This document shows, piece by piece, positions 1 to 7,340 of a DNA stretch of 64,000 nucleotides (the first letter of the stretch is position 1; the number at the start of each line of letters is the position of its first letter). Origin of the DNA: Syntrophomonadaceae bacterium (GTDB lineage: Bacteria; Bacillota; Syntrophomonadia; Syntrophomonadales; DTU052); the NCBI GenBank assembly GCA_012728655.1, contig JAAYEQ010000047.1, forward strand, positions 1 through 64,000. The letters are read 5' to 3'. Under the pieces are notes generated by a model. It searched no databases and had not been told where the DNA came from. It worked only from the letters and a program-made list of their open reading frames with translations. The translations under genes were made by a program, and so were the position numbers.

Positions 1-1
1 C

Positions 2-1318
2 ACTTTCAAAGTGACCTTTGATAAGGCCCAGGACCCTGAGTATCGGGATCTGGTCGTGGTTAAATCACACCTGACCGGCAAGCCCATCAACAGGTGGACC
101 CATATCCATCAGAGTATGGAAGACCTGCTCGCCAAGCAGTTGATCACCAGAAAGCTCTGCAACCTAACCGGCGGATGCATCCAGAGGTGTATGGGGACCG
201 ATGCCATGAACGCCTTGTCGGTGGTCACCAAGGATTGCGATCTGAAGTACGGAACCAACTATTATGACAGATGGCTCAAGTATCTGGAATACTTCCAGGA
301 GAACGATATCGTCGCCTCCTGCGGACAGACCGATGCCAAAGGCGACCGGAGCAAACGCCCGGGCGAACAACCGGATCCGGATCAGTATGTGCATGTGGTG
401 GAAAGGCGTCCGGACGGGGTGGTGGTCCGGGGAGCGAAACTTCACAACACCTCGGCGATGGTCGATGAGATCATTGTTATTCCCACCCGGGCTCTGCGGG
501 AAAACGAAAAGGATTACGCTATCGCCTTTGCCATCCCTGCGGATACGGAAGGGGTTTATCTGATCAGCAAGTACTCGGAGTTTAGCACCCGTGCTCCCGG
601 TTTGGAGTCGCCGCTGTCCGAAATCGGCGATGTTGAATGTATGGTGGTGCTGGATAATGTCTTTGTTCCCAATGAGCGGATCTTTCTAAACGGTGAAACC
701 GAGTTCGGCGGGCAGTTGGCTCTGTTGTTTGCACTCTTCCACCGCCACAGCTACACCGGGTGCAAACCGGGCATGGCCGATGTCATGATGGGAACGGCTG
801 CTCTGGTTACCGACTACCTGGGAATTGGCAAAGCTCCCCACATAAGAGAAAGACTGGCCGAGATGGTAAGCACGGCGGAAATCGTTTTCGCCTGCGGCGT
901 TGCGGCCGCACATTATGGGCGCAAAGCGGCTTCGGGGACTTACGTGCCTGATATCGTCTTCGCCAATGTTGGCCGCCGCCACGCCGGGCACAACATCTAC
1001 CATGAATATGCACTCCTGAGCGAGATGGCGGGCGGACTTGCCGCCACGCTGCCTCACTCCCGGGATTACAACAGCCCGGTGGTCGGCGATTTTGTCCGCA
1101 AATATGTAACCCGGCGGGCGGGCGTTTCGGCGGAGAACCATTACCGGGCCTGGCACCTGGCAGCCGACCTTCTGGTCTCCCACACCGCAAGTGTGGCCCA
1201 CGTAGCCGGACTGCATGGCGGCGGCTCGCCGATCATGGAGGATATTGCCCTGATGAATTCATACGACCTGGAGTCCAAAAAGAACCTGGCCAAATACCTG
1301 GCCGGCATTAAAGAATAG
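2..1318 (+). CDS. 4-hydroxybutyryl-CoA dehydratase-like protein (5' end cut by window)
   Basis: This flavoprotein belongs to the 4-hydroxyphenylacetate 3-hydroxylase / 4-hydroxybutyryl-CoA dehydratase superfamily. The frame is already open at base 2, and about 50 N-terminal residues present in the next gene are missing, so the true start lies before the window. The known [4Fe-4S] ligand pattern of 4-hydroxybutyryl-CoA dehydratase (two Cys four apart, then His and Cys seven apart) is visible: Cys56/Cys60 in GGCIQRC, and His244/Cys251 in FHRHSYTGC (numbered from the GTG at 11). The C-terminal HGGGSP region resembles the family's substrate/FAD loop. Dehydration of 4-hydroxybutyryl-CoA to crotonyl-CoA, or vinylacetyl-CoA isomerisation, is the likely reaction and would feed the butyrate pathway encoded downstream. 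The exact substrate is inferred. Confidence 0.82.
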   Translation, partial: TFKVTFDKAQDPEYRDLVVVKSHLTGKPINRWTHIHQSMEDLLAKQLITRKLCNLTGGCIQRCMGTDAMNALSVVTKDCDLKYGTNYYDRWLKYLEYFQENDIVASCGQTDAKGDRSKRPGEQPDPDQYVHVVERRPDGVVVRGAKLHNTSAMVDEIIVIPTRALRENEKDYAIAFAIPADTEGVYLISKYSEFSTRAPGLESPLSEIGDVECMVVLDNVFVPNERIFLNGETEFGGQLALLFALFHRHSYTGCKPGMADVMMGTAALVTDYLGIGKAPHIRERLAEMVSTAEIVFACGVAAAHYGRKAASGTYVPDIVFANVGRRHAGHNIYHEYALLSEMAGGLAATLPHSRDYNSPVVGDFVRKYVTRRAGVSAENHYRAWHLAADLLVSHTASVAHVAGLHGGGSPIMEDIALMNSYDLESKKNLAKYLAGIKE

Positions 1319-1435
1319 GGAGCGGGAACGGGCCTGCGCGGCTCAGATATATGTCGGGGATGGGACCGGGGGCTGCCAGGTGGAATCCGGGTCCCGGGTC
1401 CCGCAATTTTCAATTAAGAATTGAGGGGTGAAAGA

Positions 1436-2974
1436 GTGATCAGAACACCGGAACAATACCTGGAATCAATAAACGACGGGCGCGAGATATGGGTACTGGG
1501 GGAGAAGGTCAAGGATGTACGCACCCATCCCACCCTCAGGAGCATCATCCAAACCACGGCCATGGATTTTGTCCTGCCCAATCATCCCGAGTTCCGGCAT
1601 CTCTTCGTAACCCAGGATGAGGATGGGGAGGATATCAATTTCCTTTTGACCTCACCCAGGACGGTCGAGGACCTCTTGCGGAGACGGGAATGCTATATTG
1701 CCGGGATGCGCGCCGGGGGAGGAGTAGTCGTCCATTGCATGGGGTCCGATGCCTTGGCCGCCTTTGAAGTGGTGGCCCAGCTGATGGACAACGAGTTGAA
1801 AACCAATTATTCGGAGCGGGTCAAGAATTATCAGCGGATGCTGCAGAAAAAGGACCTGGCCATTACCGGAGCCGTCACCGATGTCAAGGGTGACCGCAGC
1901 CTTAGGCCCTCCCAGCAGAAACAGCACCAGGACTATTACCTGAGGATAGTTGACAAGAACAAAGACGGGATTGTGGTGCGGGGCGCGAAAGTCCATATCA
2001 GCTGCACCCCCGGAGCCAACGAAGTCCTGTGTCTGCCCTGCCGCACTCACGGAGAGGCCGACAAGGATTACGCACTGGCTTTTGCCACCCCCTTAAACGC
2101 ACCCGGGATCAAACTCCTGGGGGTTGAGCCGATTACCCGGACTTACGGTGCGGAAGGAGACTTTGATTTTCCAAAATCGAGCCATTTCCAGCCGCCTGAG
2201 TGCCTGATAATTTTTGATGACGTGTTTGTGCCCTGGGAGCGCGTCTTCATGTGCGGGGAGTGGCAGTTTACCCGTAACCTGGCTTATGCCTTTGCCAGCT
2301 ACCACCGCCTGTTCGGAGCCTGCAAAATGGTCGGCAAGCTGGAGATACTGACCGGGGCTGCGGCGCTGATGGCGGAGTACAACGGGGTAGACAAAGAGGA
2401 TCACATCCGCAAGAAACTCGCCTGGATGGCCATGATTACAGAAACGGTGGCCATGCTGGGGAAAGCGGCCTGCATGGAACCGGAGAAGGAATTCGGTTCA
2501 GATATATTGATGCCAAACCGGATGGCGATCAATGCCGCCAAGTACACGTTTGCCAGCAACTTCCATCAGATGTGCCAGTACCTCCAGGACATCAGTGGAG
2601 GACTGGTGGCAACCGTTCCTTCATACCGGGATTGGATGAACCCCGAATTACGTCCCTATATCGAAAAGTATCTCAGCGCCCGGGACGGCGTTCCCACCGA
2701 ACACCGGCTGCGCATGCTCCGTTTGGCCAAGGATTACACCAGCAATTTCTACCAGGTTGATACCATCCACGGCGAAGGTTCTATGGCCGCTCAACAGATG
2801 TTCCTTTACAACAGTGCCGATTGGGACAAGATGAAAGCGGCAGCGAAAAGAGCGGCTCACATCGATGGCTGGCAGGATCACCCGATTTACGGCAAACTCC
2901 CGGTGACCGAGGAAGAAGTAAAGATGCCGCCGGTGGATGAGTCCTACCAGGCCATCCCCAAAGCCGCGCCGTAA
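1436..2974 (+). CDS. 4-hydroxyphenylacetate hydroxylase / 4-hydroxybutyryl-CoA dehydratase family protein, cluster ligands not conserved
   Basis: This is a full-length paralogue of the preceding gene, about 512 residues. The ORF track begins at a TTG (1421), but GTG 1436 lies just after GAGGGGTGAAAG and fits the family N-terminus (EQYLESINDGREIWVLGEKV). Where the upstream gene has CxxxC, this protein has VVVHC, so the first cysteine is replaced by Val. The His-Cys pair is in YHRLFGACK, one residue shorter than the His-x6-Cys spacing of true dehydratases. The [4Fe-4S] cluster may therefore be absent or altered. The flavin fold appears intact through the C-terminal HGEGS loop. It could be a flavin monooxygenase-like or dehydratase-like enzyme in the same pathway; substrate unknown. 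Confidence 0.75.
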   Translation: MIRTPEQYLESINDGREIWVLGEKVKDVRTHPTLRSIIQTTAMDFVLPNHPEFRHLFVTQDEDGEDINFLLTSPRTVEDLLRRRECYIAGMRAGGGVVVHCMGSDALAAFEVVAQLMDNELKTNYSERVKNYQRMLQKKDLAITGAVTDVKGDRSLRPSQQKQHQDYYLRIVDKNKDGIVVRGAKVHISCTPGANEVLCLPCRTHGEADKDYALAFATPLNAPGIKLLGVEPITRTYGAEGDFDFPKSSHFQPPECLIIFDDVFVPWERVFMCGEWQFTRNLAYAFASYHRLFGACKMVGKLEILTGAAALMAEYNGVDKEDHIRKKLAWMAMITETVAMLGKAACMEPEKEFGSDILMPNRMAINAAKYTFASNFHQMCQYLQDISGGLVATVPSYRDWMNPELRPYIEKYLSARDGVPTEHRLRMLRLAKDYTSNFYQVDTIHGEGSMAAQQMFLYNSADWDKMKAAAKRAAHIDGWQDHPIYGKLPVTEEEVKMPPVDESYQAIPKAAP

Positions 2975-3024
2975 ATTTTGGAGGAAACCCATTACCCGCA
3001 ATAGGTGGAGAGTTATAACAGGCA

Positions 3025-3059
3025 TCCCGTGTCACGACAGCAGTGGCGCGGGAATTTTT
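3025..3059 (+). terminator. Rho-independent terminator after the dehydratase-like pair
   Basis: TCCCGTGTCAC pairs with GTGGCGCGGGA (11 bp including two G-U pairs) around the loop GACAGCA and is followed by ATTTTTA. It sits 50 nt after the stop codon of the second dehydratase-like gene. Confidence 0.8.
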
Positions 3060-3203
3060 ATTGGATAAAAAACGACTGCGATGCGACAGGTCTTGCACCG
3101 ATTTTTGAGCGCCAAAACATTCGGCAATAAATGGATGGACCTTATGGTGCAATGATGTATGGGCGACGGATGAAGTGGTCAGAATTTAGGACGAGGTGAC
3201 AAA

Positions 3204-3626
3204 ATGGGCAGGATATCTTCATGGCTGCTGTTGATCCTGATAGCCGCAGTTTTTATAGCCACCAATCCTACGAAGGACGGGTATGCTGACTGGGCGGCCG
3301 GACAATTGAGCCTGACAGCCCAAGCCGAGCAGAATCGCATTGAAAGCCTGATAATGGGCTGGGGGATAAGGACCTTCGCCCCCGGGGTCATTAAAGAGAA
3401 CACCAGTGAACGTAACTGCTATCTTTTTTCCCTCTACTCCACCCGGGTGGGAGAACAGAGATTTACCGCCATTGGCCTGTTAAACCATTTTGTGTTTATC
3501 GAACCCCCAAACGGATCCGCGGTGTCTTCCCGGACAAATTCGAGTGCCGCCAAAGATTCTCCGCCCCCTTATCTCCAGTTCATCTACAAGCAGTTGGCAA
3601 GATGGTGCAGTGCCGAGCCCCATTAA
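3204..3626 (+). CDS. Small exported or membrane-anchored protein, DUF4359-like
   Basis: A 140-residue protein of unknown function. Residues 6-20 form one hydrophobic segment (WLLLILIAAVFIAT), consistent with a signal anchor or uncleaved signal peptide. It is followed by NPTKDGYADWAAGQL, which resembles the start of DUF4359 proteins; this family assignment is from memory of the pattern only. ATG 3204 follows GACGAGGTGACAAA. The C-terminal part is Ser/Pro-rich and less family-like. It lies alone after a terminator, in a region with several gene remnants. Confidence 0.5.
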   Translation: MGRISSWLLLILIAAVFIATNPTKDGYADWAAGQLSLTAQAEQNRIESLIMGWGIRTFAPGVIKENTSERNCYLFSLYSTRVGEQRFTAIGLLNHFVFIEPPNGSAVSSRTNSSAAKDSPPPYLQFIYKQLARWCSAEPH

Positions 3627-3817
3627 TCAACAACGATTACCTGGTTGAGCGTTTCTGCCGGATCCCATCCGGCAATTCAAGAGACATTTCTGGCACGACC
3701 TGCCTCAGGGGAGCCCACAGCTTGCCGGTACTTTTCTGTTCGGCTGGATGGCGTATCTTTCAGGTGTGGGTTACTATATAGTAATAGCATACAAAGTCCG
3801 TCACTGGGGAAGAGAAC
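3627..3817 (+). other. Non-annotated gap with an open, protein-like frame (possible gene remnant)
   Basis: No complete gene is supported. The frame starting at 3649 stays open to 3912. Its first half reads like a short membrane protein (FWHDLPQGSP, then FGWMAYLSGVGYYIVIAY, then KVRHWGR), but it has no ATG, GTG or TTG near its start. The other frame listed in the ORF track (3645-3851) is Ser/Arg-rich and unconvincing. A small hairpin, GCCGGAtcccaTCCGGC, lies near 3657-3673. Confidence 0.3.
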
Positions 3818-4222
3818 ATGGGAGAATTGGTTTTTGTTTACGGGACCCTGATGCGAGGGGAGGGCAACTACCGCCGGTTTTTTCAAGGCAACCCGGAAGT
3901 CGAATTCGTGGATGAGGGCGTGGCGGAAGGACTTGGTCTTTATAATGTAACCAAATACTACCCGGGAGCGGTTCGGGAGGAGGGAGCATTCACCAAAGGT
4001 GAGGTCTTCCGGGTTTCTCGCAGAGTGTTACGAAAGTTGGACCGCCTGGAGGATGAAGGCGACCTGTATATTCGGCAAAAGATGCAAGTGAGGTTAAAAA
4101 GTGGGACCACGGTTGAAGCCTGGGTTTACCTTTGGAACCGGAGACCCGATCCTAGAACCCGGGTCTGGGAAAATGAACAGCCATGGTGCTCGCCGGGCCC
4201 AACCGGTAAAGGGGCAGTATAG
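3818..4222 (+). CDS. Gamma-glutamylcyclotransferase (AIG2-like) family protein
   Basis: A 134-residue cytosolic protein with the family signature VYGTLMRGEGNY near the N-terminus (substrate-binding YGxL loop). LDRLEDEGDLYIRQKM near residue 75 carries the Glu expected for catalysis and the following Tyr. The fold cyclises gamma-glutamyl amines or dipeptides to 5-oxoproline; the true substrate cannot be told from sequence. ATG 3818 follows GGGGAAGAGAAC. The last 15 residues (SPGPTGKGAV) look like a non-conserved tail. Confidence 0.75.
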   Translation: MGELVFVYGTLMRGEGNYRRFFQGNPEVEFVDEGVAEGLGLYNVTKYYPGAVREEGAFTKGEVFRVSRRVLRKLDRLEDEGDLYIRQKMQVRLKSGTTVEAWVYLWNRRPDPRTRVWENEQPWCSPGPTGKGAV

Positions 4223-4584
4223 GATGCGCATCCTGCCGGGCGATTACTATTTGTGCTCAGTAACGAAATAGGTGTGTCGTGTCCATTGAGGTGTTCCGGC
4301 ATTTGTATGCTTTCGTTCCAACCAGTGTGTCAATAGTGAGTCAAAAAGCGCGGAAAAACGGATTATGGTTTTAGTGATAATGAGGCCTTTGGTATAGAGA
4401 GAAGACAAAACAAGGGTCATAATGGAAGTTGAGATTATACAATTCGCATATGATCTCGGATTCAAACATGGAGTACAAATGTTAGTAAAGGCATTGATAT
4501 CTTGACTTCAAAATAGTGTTTCTATGGTGTGTCAAAAGGAAAGAGAAAGGGGTTTCCGTGAAAACGGAAACCCCGCAATTTTCA
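4223..4584. other. Gene-poor A/T-rich gap with a 27-codon ORF
   Basis: No full gene is supported. The base composition is more A/T-rich than the surroundings. A short ORF at 4422-4505 (+) begins MEVEIIQFAYDLGFKHG and has AAGGG 6 nt before its ATG. It resembles the tail of a larger helical protein and may be a relic. The short word GTGTGTC occurs three times (near 4271, 4325 and 4527). The minus-strand ORF in the track (4247-4465) has no ribosome site or recognisable motif. Confidence 0.3.
4535..4574 (-). terminator. Terminator of tRNA-Pro
   Basis: The perfect 11-bp stem GGGGTTTCCGT / ACGGAAACCCC with a GAAA-type loop lies 10 nt past the tRNA 3' end on the minus strand. It is followed there by TTTCTCTTTCCTTTT. 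Confidence 0.8.
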
Positions 4585-4662
4585 TGGTCGGAGCGACTAG
4601 ATTTGAACTAGCGACCTCTTGCACCCCAAGCAAGCGCTCTATCCAAGCTGAGCTACGCCCCG
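4585..4662 (-). tRNA. tRNA-Pro (GGG)
   Basis: On the minus strand a full cloverleaf can be drawn. The acceptor stem is CGGGGCG with CGCTCCG (one G-U pair). The D arm is GCTCAGCTTGGATAGAGC. The anticodon stem CTTGC/GCAAG encloses the loop TTGGGGT, giving anticodon GGG. The T arm contains GTTCAAATC. The 3' CCA is encoded. CGGGG...CTCCG ends are typical for proline tRNA. Confidence 0.95.
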
Positions 4663-4672
4663 AACGATTATG

Positions 4673-4701
4673 ATTATACCATGTCAAACCGTGGCTTTCA
4701 A
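4673..4701 (-). promoter_or_regulatory. Sigma-A-type promoter of tRNA-Pro
   Basis: On the minus strand TTGAAA and TATAAT are separated by 17 nt. The -10 box lies about 10 nt before the first tRNA base, as expected for a stable RNA gene. Confidence 0.75.
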
Positions 4702-4838
4702 CTGCCTGCGGGCGCGGTCTCCAGGGGGAGAAAAAGAGATTTTGGGCAAAAGCCTTACTTGGTGGGAATTATATCCATCATTTAATCCTTATTCGGCCAG
4801 ATTGAGCCGTGACCCCGGTTTTAACGGCAGGATAAATT

Positions 4839-4893
4839 CTTCCCCGGTGCTGACCATCTACACCGGGCACCGGTGTTAATGGTTCCGGGGAAG
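4839..4893. repeat. 55-nt nested inverted repeat (long hairpin)
   Basis: Three stems stack within one another: CTTCCCCGG/CCGGGGAAG (9 bp), ACCAT/ATGGT (5 bp) and CACCGG/CCGGTG (6 bp) around the three-base loop GCA. Small internal loops separate the stems. There is no T-run on either side, so it is not an ordinary terminator. It lies in a 354-bp gap (4663-5016) between the tRNA-Pro promoter and a small frameshifted gene. Nothing else in that gap was recognised. Confidence 0.6.
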
Positions 4894-5016
4894 GCGCTTA
4901 AGAAGGGGAACGTGAACCAACGGCGTTGGGTGATACCGAGATGAGACCGGGTCGCACCGGAATTATGCTCCGCGGTTTTAGGGATAATAAGTTCAAAACC
5001 TGAAGGAGGCGTGATA

Positions 5017-5269
5017 GTGAAGCCCAAGAAGAAGATATCCCCCAAAAGAAATGAAATCATTCGGCGCATGGGCAACGCTATTAAAGAAGGGAACGCCAGG
5101 ATGGGACCGGTATGCGGTTCACCTGAAAGAGGCTGCCAAGTGCGGGGTGTGCAGCCGGGAAGGGAGAACCATGGTGAGACTGACCTATAATGACGGGCAG
5201 GAGGCCTATCTGGGCAAGACCTGCGCCCGTTACGTCCTGGACTACGTAAATTCTGAACCCATCTCCTGA
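5017..5269 (+). pseudogene. Small Cys-rich (zinc-finger-like) protein gene with apparent +1 frameshift
   Basis: A strong ribosome site (AAGGAGGCGTGATA) precedes GTG 5017, which opens a 57-codon frame with a plausible basic N-terminus (KPKKKISPKRNEIIRRMGN). That frame soon loses protein character and stops at 5190. The +1 frame (track ORF 5051-5269) carries the convincing C-terminal part: KCGVCSREG, then YLGKTCARYVLDYVN, a CxxC...C pattern like a small treble-clef protein. Neither frame alone gives both a good start and a good body. The simplest reading is one gene of about 80 codons broken by a frameshift between roughly 5050 and 5110. A sequencing error or programmed shift are alternatives. 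Function not recognised. Confidence 0.5.
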
Positions 5270-5357
5270 ATCGGCCTCCGCAACTCCTTGCAAGGAGCCG
5301 GTGATTTTGGGTAAAGTGGATAAAAACACCTGAAATTAACCGGATGGAGGGGTGTCA

Positions 5358-5882
5358 ATGGACTGCATGGAAGCTCTGAAAACCAGGAGAAGTGTAAGGA
5401 GATACAAAACGGATATGATCCCGGAGCAGGACCTGCTGGAGATTATGGATGCAGGAAGGCTTGCTCCCACCGCGGGAAATTTTCAGCCCTGGGAATTCAT
5501 AGTGGCTCGGGATAAGGAGACTATCGCCGCGTTGCGGGAGGCTACTTATAACCGGCAGGAATTATTCGCCACCGCGCCCGTGGTTATTGCCGTATGTGCC
5601 GATCCCAAGAAGTCCGAATACTACGGCGAGCGGGGTATGAACTACTTCTGTATACTGGATTGTGCCATTGCGACCCAGAACATGCTGCTGGCAGCTCATG
5701 CCCTGGGGTACGGAGGATGCTGGGTAGGGGGATTCTCCGAAAAGAAAGTCCGCCAGGTTCTGGGAATACCCGACAACATAAGAGTGGTGTCCTTAATGCC
5801 CTTGGGCAAACCGGCGGAAGGTGAACCCTGGAATCCTCCCAAACGTGACTTAAAAGACATAATCCACTGGGACCGGTGGTAA
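5358..5882 (+). CDS. Nitroreductase family flavoprotein
   Basis: A 174-residue FMN-dependent NAD(P)H oxidoreductase of the nitroreductase fold. The N-terminal TRRSVRRYK (FMN phosphate binding) and APTAGNFQPWEFI motifs are diagnostic. ALGYGGCWVGGF near residue 115 and LGKPAEGEPWNPPKRDLKDIIHWDRW at the end match the family C-terminus. The track starts at GTG 5352, but ATG 5358 lies 7 nt after GGAGG and is the better start. It appears monocistronic. The physiological substrate is unknown; these proteins often reduce quinones, nitro compounds or flavins. Confidence 0.85.
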   Translation: MDCMEALKTRRSVRRYKTDMIPEQDLLEIMDAGRLAPTAGNFQPWEFIVARDKETIAALREATYNRQELFATAPVVIAVCADPKKSEYYGERGMNYFCILDCAIATQNMLLAAHALGYGGCWVGGFSEKKVRQVLGIPDNIRVVSLMPLGKPAEGEPWNPPKRDLKDIIHWDRW

Positions 5883-5888
5883 GCAAAA

Positions 5889-5912
5889 GAAGCAGGGGTC
5901 AACCCCTGCTTC
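5889..5912. terminator. Hairpin between converging nitroreductase and apgM genes
   Basis: GAAGCAGGGG / CCCCTGCTTC is a perfect 10-bp stem with loop TCAA in the 60-bp gap between the two convergent genes. It is probably a bidirectional terminator; the T-tract is weak (CTTATATT). Confidence 0.55.
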
Positions 5913-5942
5913 CTTATATTATCGAGGTAGTGGCTGTCGGTA

Positions 5943-7151
5943 TCAGTCACCTTTTATATAGTGATCCATCAGCAGATGGCCCTGGGGAAAACGATGCGCG
6001 CTCCGCCGGGCCGTTTCTTCATTGTAGCTTTCGGCTCCCTCAAGCCGGCGATAACTGCGGTAGATAACATACGGCACCTCTTCCGCCGTATGCGTGCGCT
6101 TGCTGATCGGGGTTGGGTGATCGGGCATAAGCAGTATCTTGTAATCACCCAGGCCCTCAAGCCCCCGGAGCACTTCACCGACCACCTTTTCATCGATCTC
6201 TTCGATGGCCCGGATCTTGGTCTCCAGTTCCCCCCGATGACCGGCCTCATCGGGTGCTTCAATATGAATGTAGACAAAATCCCGGCCGTTGCGGATTTCT
6301 TCCAAAGCCGCCCGGGCCTTCCCGCGAAAATCCGTGGTTATGTTGCCGGTGGCTCCGGGAACGTTAACCACCTCTAGCCCGGCGCAGATACCGAGGCCCT
6401 TGGTCAGATCAACAGCCGAGATGACTGATCCGGTGAGGCCGTATTTGTCGTAGAACTGCGGCAGGGAAGGTTTTTTTCCCTGACCCCAGAACCAGATATG
6501 GGTGGCGGGTTTAAGGCCCCTCTTGATTCGGTCCTTATTCACTTCATGCTCGGCCAGGATCTTTTCGCTGGCCGCCATCAAGGCGGTCAGATGCTCGGCT
6601 CCCTCGCCTTTGGGCAGGTAATCCTTTATCACCAGGCCGTGTATATCATGGGGTGGAGTTAAATCCGTCGTCAGGGGTCCGCCGCGCCATACCGCCAGGT
6701 GACGGTAGCTGAGTCCCGCGTAGAACTTAAGGTGGTCGCTGTTGAATTCCTCGGCAATGGCCTTCATTAATATTGACGATTCCGCAGTGGGTATTTCATC
6801 CGAACTGTAGTCCACCATCGATTTTTCGGCAAACACCGGTTCGGAGGAAAGGGTCACCAGGTTGCAGCGGAAAGCAACGTCGTCGGGACCCAGGTCAATA
6901 CCAAGGCTTAAAGCCTCGAAGGGCGAGCGGCCCGTATAATAAAGGGCCGGATCGTAGCCCAATACCGACAGGTTAGCCACATCACTGCCTGGGGGTAATC
7001 CGGGTGGTATGGTCTTGACCATGCCCAACTCGCCACCCCGGGCCAGGAGATCCATATGGGGGGTTTTGGCGTACTGCAACGGGGTCAGATTTCCCAATTC
7101 GGGAATGGGATAATCTGCCATGCCGTCTCCTATAATTACAATATATTTCAT
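5943..7151 (-). CDS. apgM: 2,3-bisphosphoglycerate-independent phosphoglycerate mutase, archaeal type
   Basis: This cytosolic enzyme interconverts 3- and 2-phosphoglycerate in glycolysis and gluconeogenesis. The 402-residue protein begins MKYIVIIGDGMADYPIPEL (metal-binding GDGMAD of the alkaline phosphatase superfamily). It contains LPPGSDVANLSVLGYDP (nucleophile Ser region), GRSPFEALSLGIDL and EAPDEAGHRG, with LMPDHPTPISKRTHT near the C-terminus supplying further metal ligands. The length fits ApgM, not the roughly 510-residue GpmI. The track starts eight codons upstream, but ATG 7151 follows AGGAG at 11 nt and matches the family N-terminus. It is convergent with the nitroreductase gene. Confidence 0.9.
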   Translation of the reverse strand: MKYIVIIGDGMADYPIPELGNLTPLQYAKTPHMDLLARGGELGMVKTIPPGLPPGSDVANLSVLGYDPALYYTGRSPFEALSLGIDLGPDDVAFRCNLVTLSSEPVFAEKSMVDYSSDEIPTAESSILMKAIAEEFNSDHLKFYAGLSYRHLAVWRGGPLTTDLTPPHDIHGLVIKDYLPKGEGAEHLTALMAASEKILAEHEVNKDRIKRGLKPATHIWFWGQGKKPSLPQFYDKYGLTGSVISAVDLTKGLGICAGLEVVNVPGATGNITTDFRGKARAALEEIRNGRDFVYIHIEAPDEAGHRGELETKIRAIEEIDEKVVGEVLRGLEGLGDYKILLMPDHPTPISKRTHTAEEVPYVIYRSYRRLEGAESYNEETARRSAHRFPQGHLLMDHYIKGD

Positions 7152-7279
7152 CTGTATCTTATCTCCTCGCATTATTTCTCTGTTATGCTGACATATAATT
7201 CATTACCTTAACTTAACAAAGAAAAGGTCTGCAATCAAGGCCTATGTAGAATAAAACCAAAAGAGATGAAGACGTAAAC

Positions 7280-7316
7280 GCCCGGGCAGGAAGTTCCGAC
7301 TGTTTCCTGCCCGGGC
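7280..7316 (-). terminator. Terminator of trpS
   Basis: A perfect 13-bp G/C-rich stem (GCCCGGGCAGGAA / TTCCTGCCCGGGC) lies 25 bp beyond the trpS stop. Only a short T-stretch follows on the minus strand, so termination efficiency is uncertain. Confidence 0.6.
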
Positions 7317-7340
7317 CGGTTAACCGACTCCCGCCCTGAT

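Noticed and set aside
1319-1435. Terminator between the two dehydratase-like genes
   Set aside because: GGGACC...GGGTCCC can pair imperfectly but is not directly followed by a T-run, and the genes look co-transcribed.
3645-3851. 68-codon plus ORF before the cyclotransferase gene
   Set aside because: No ribosome site or motif, overlaps the next gene.
4670-4879. 69-codon plus ORF
   Set aside because: Starts inside the tRNA-Pro promoter, runs into the nested hairpin and has no ribosome site.
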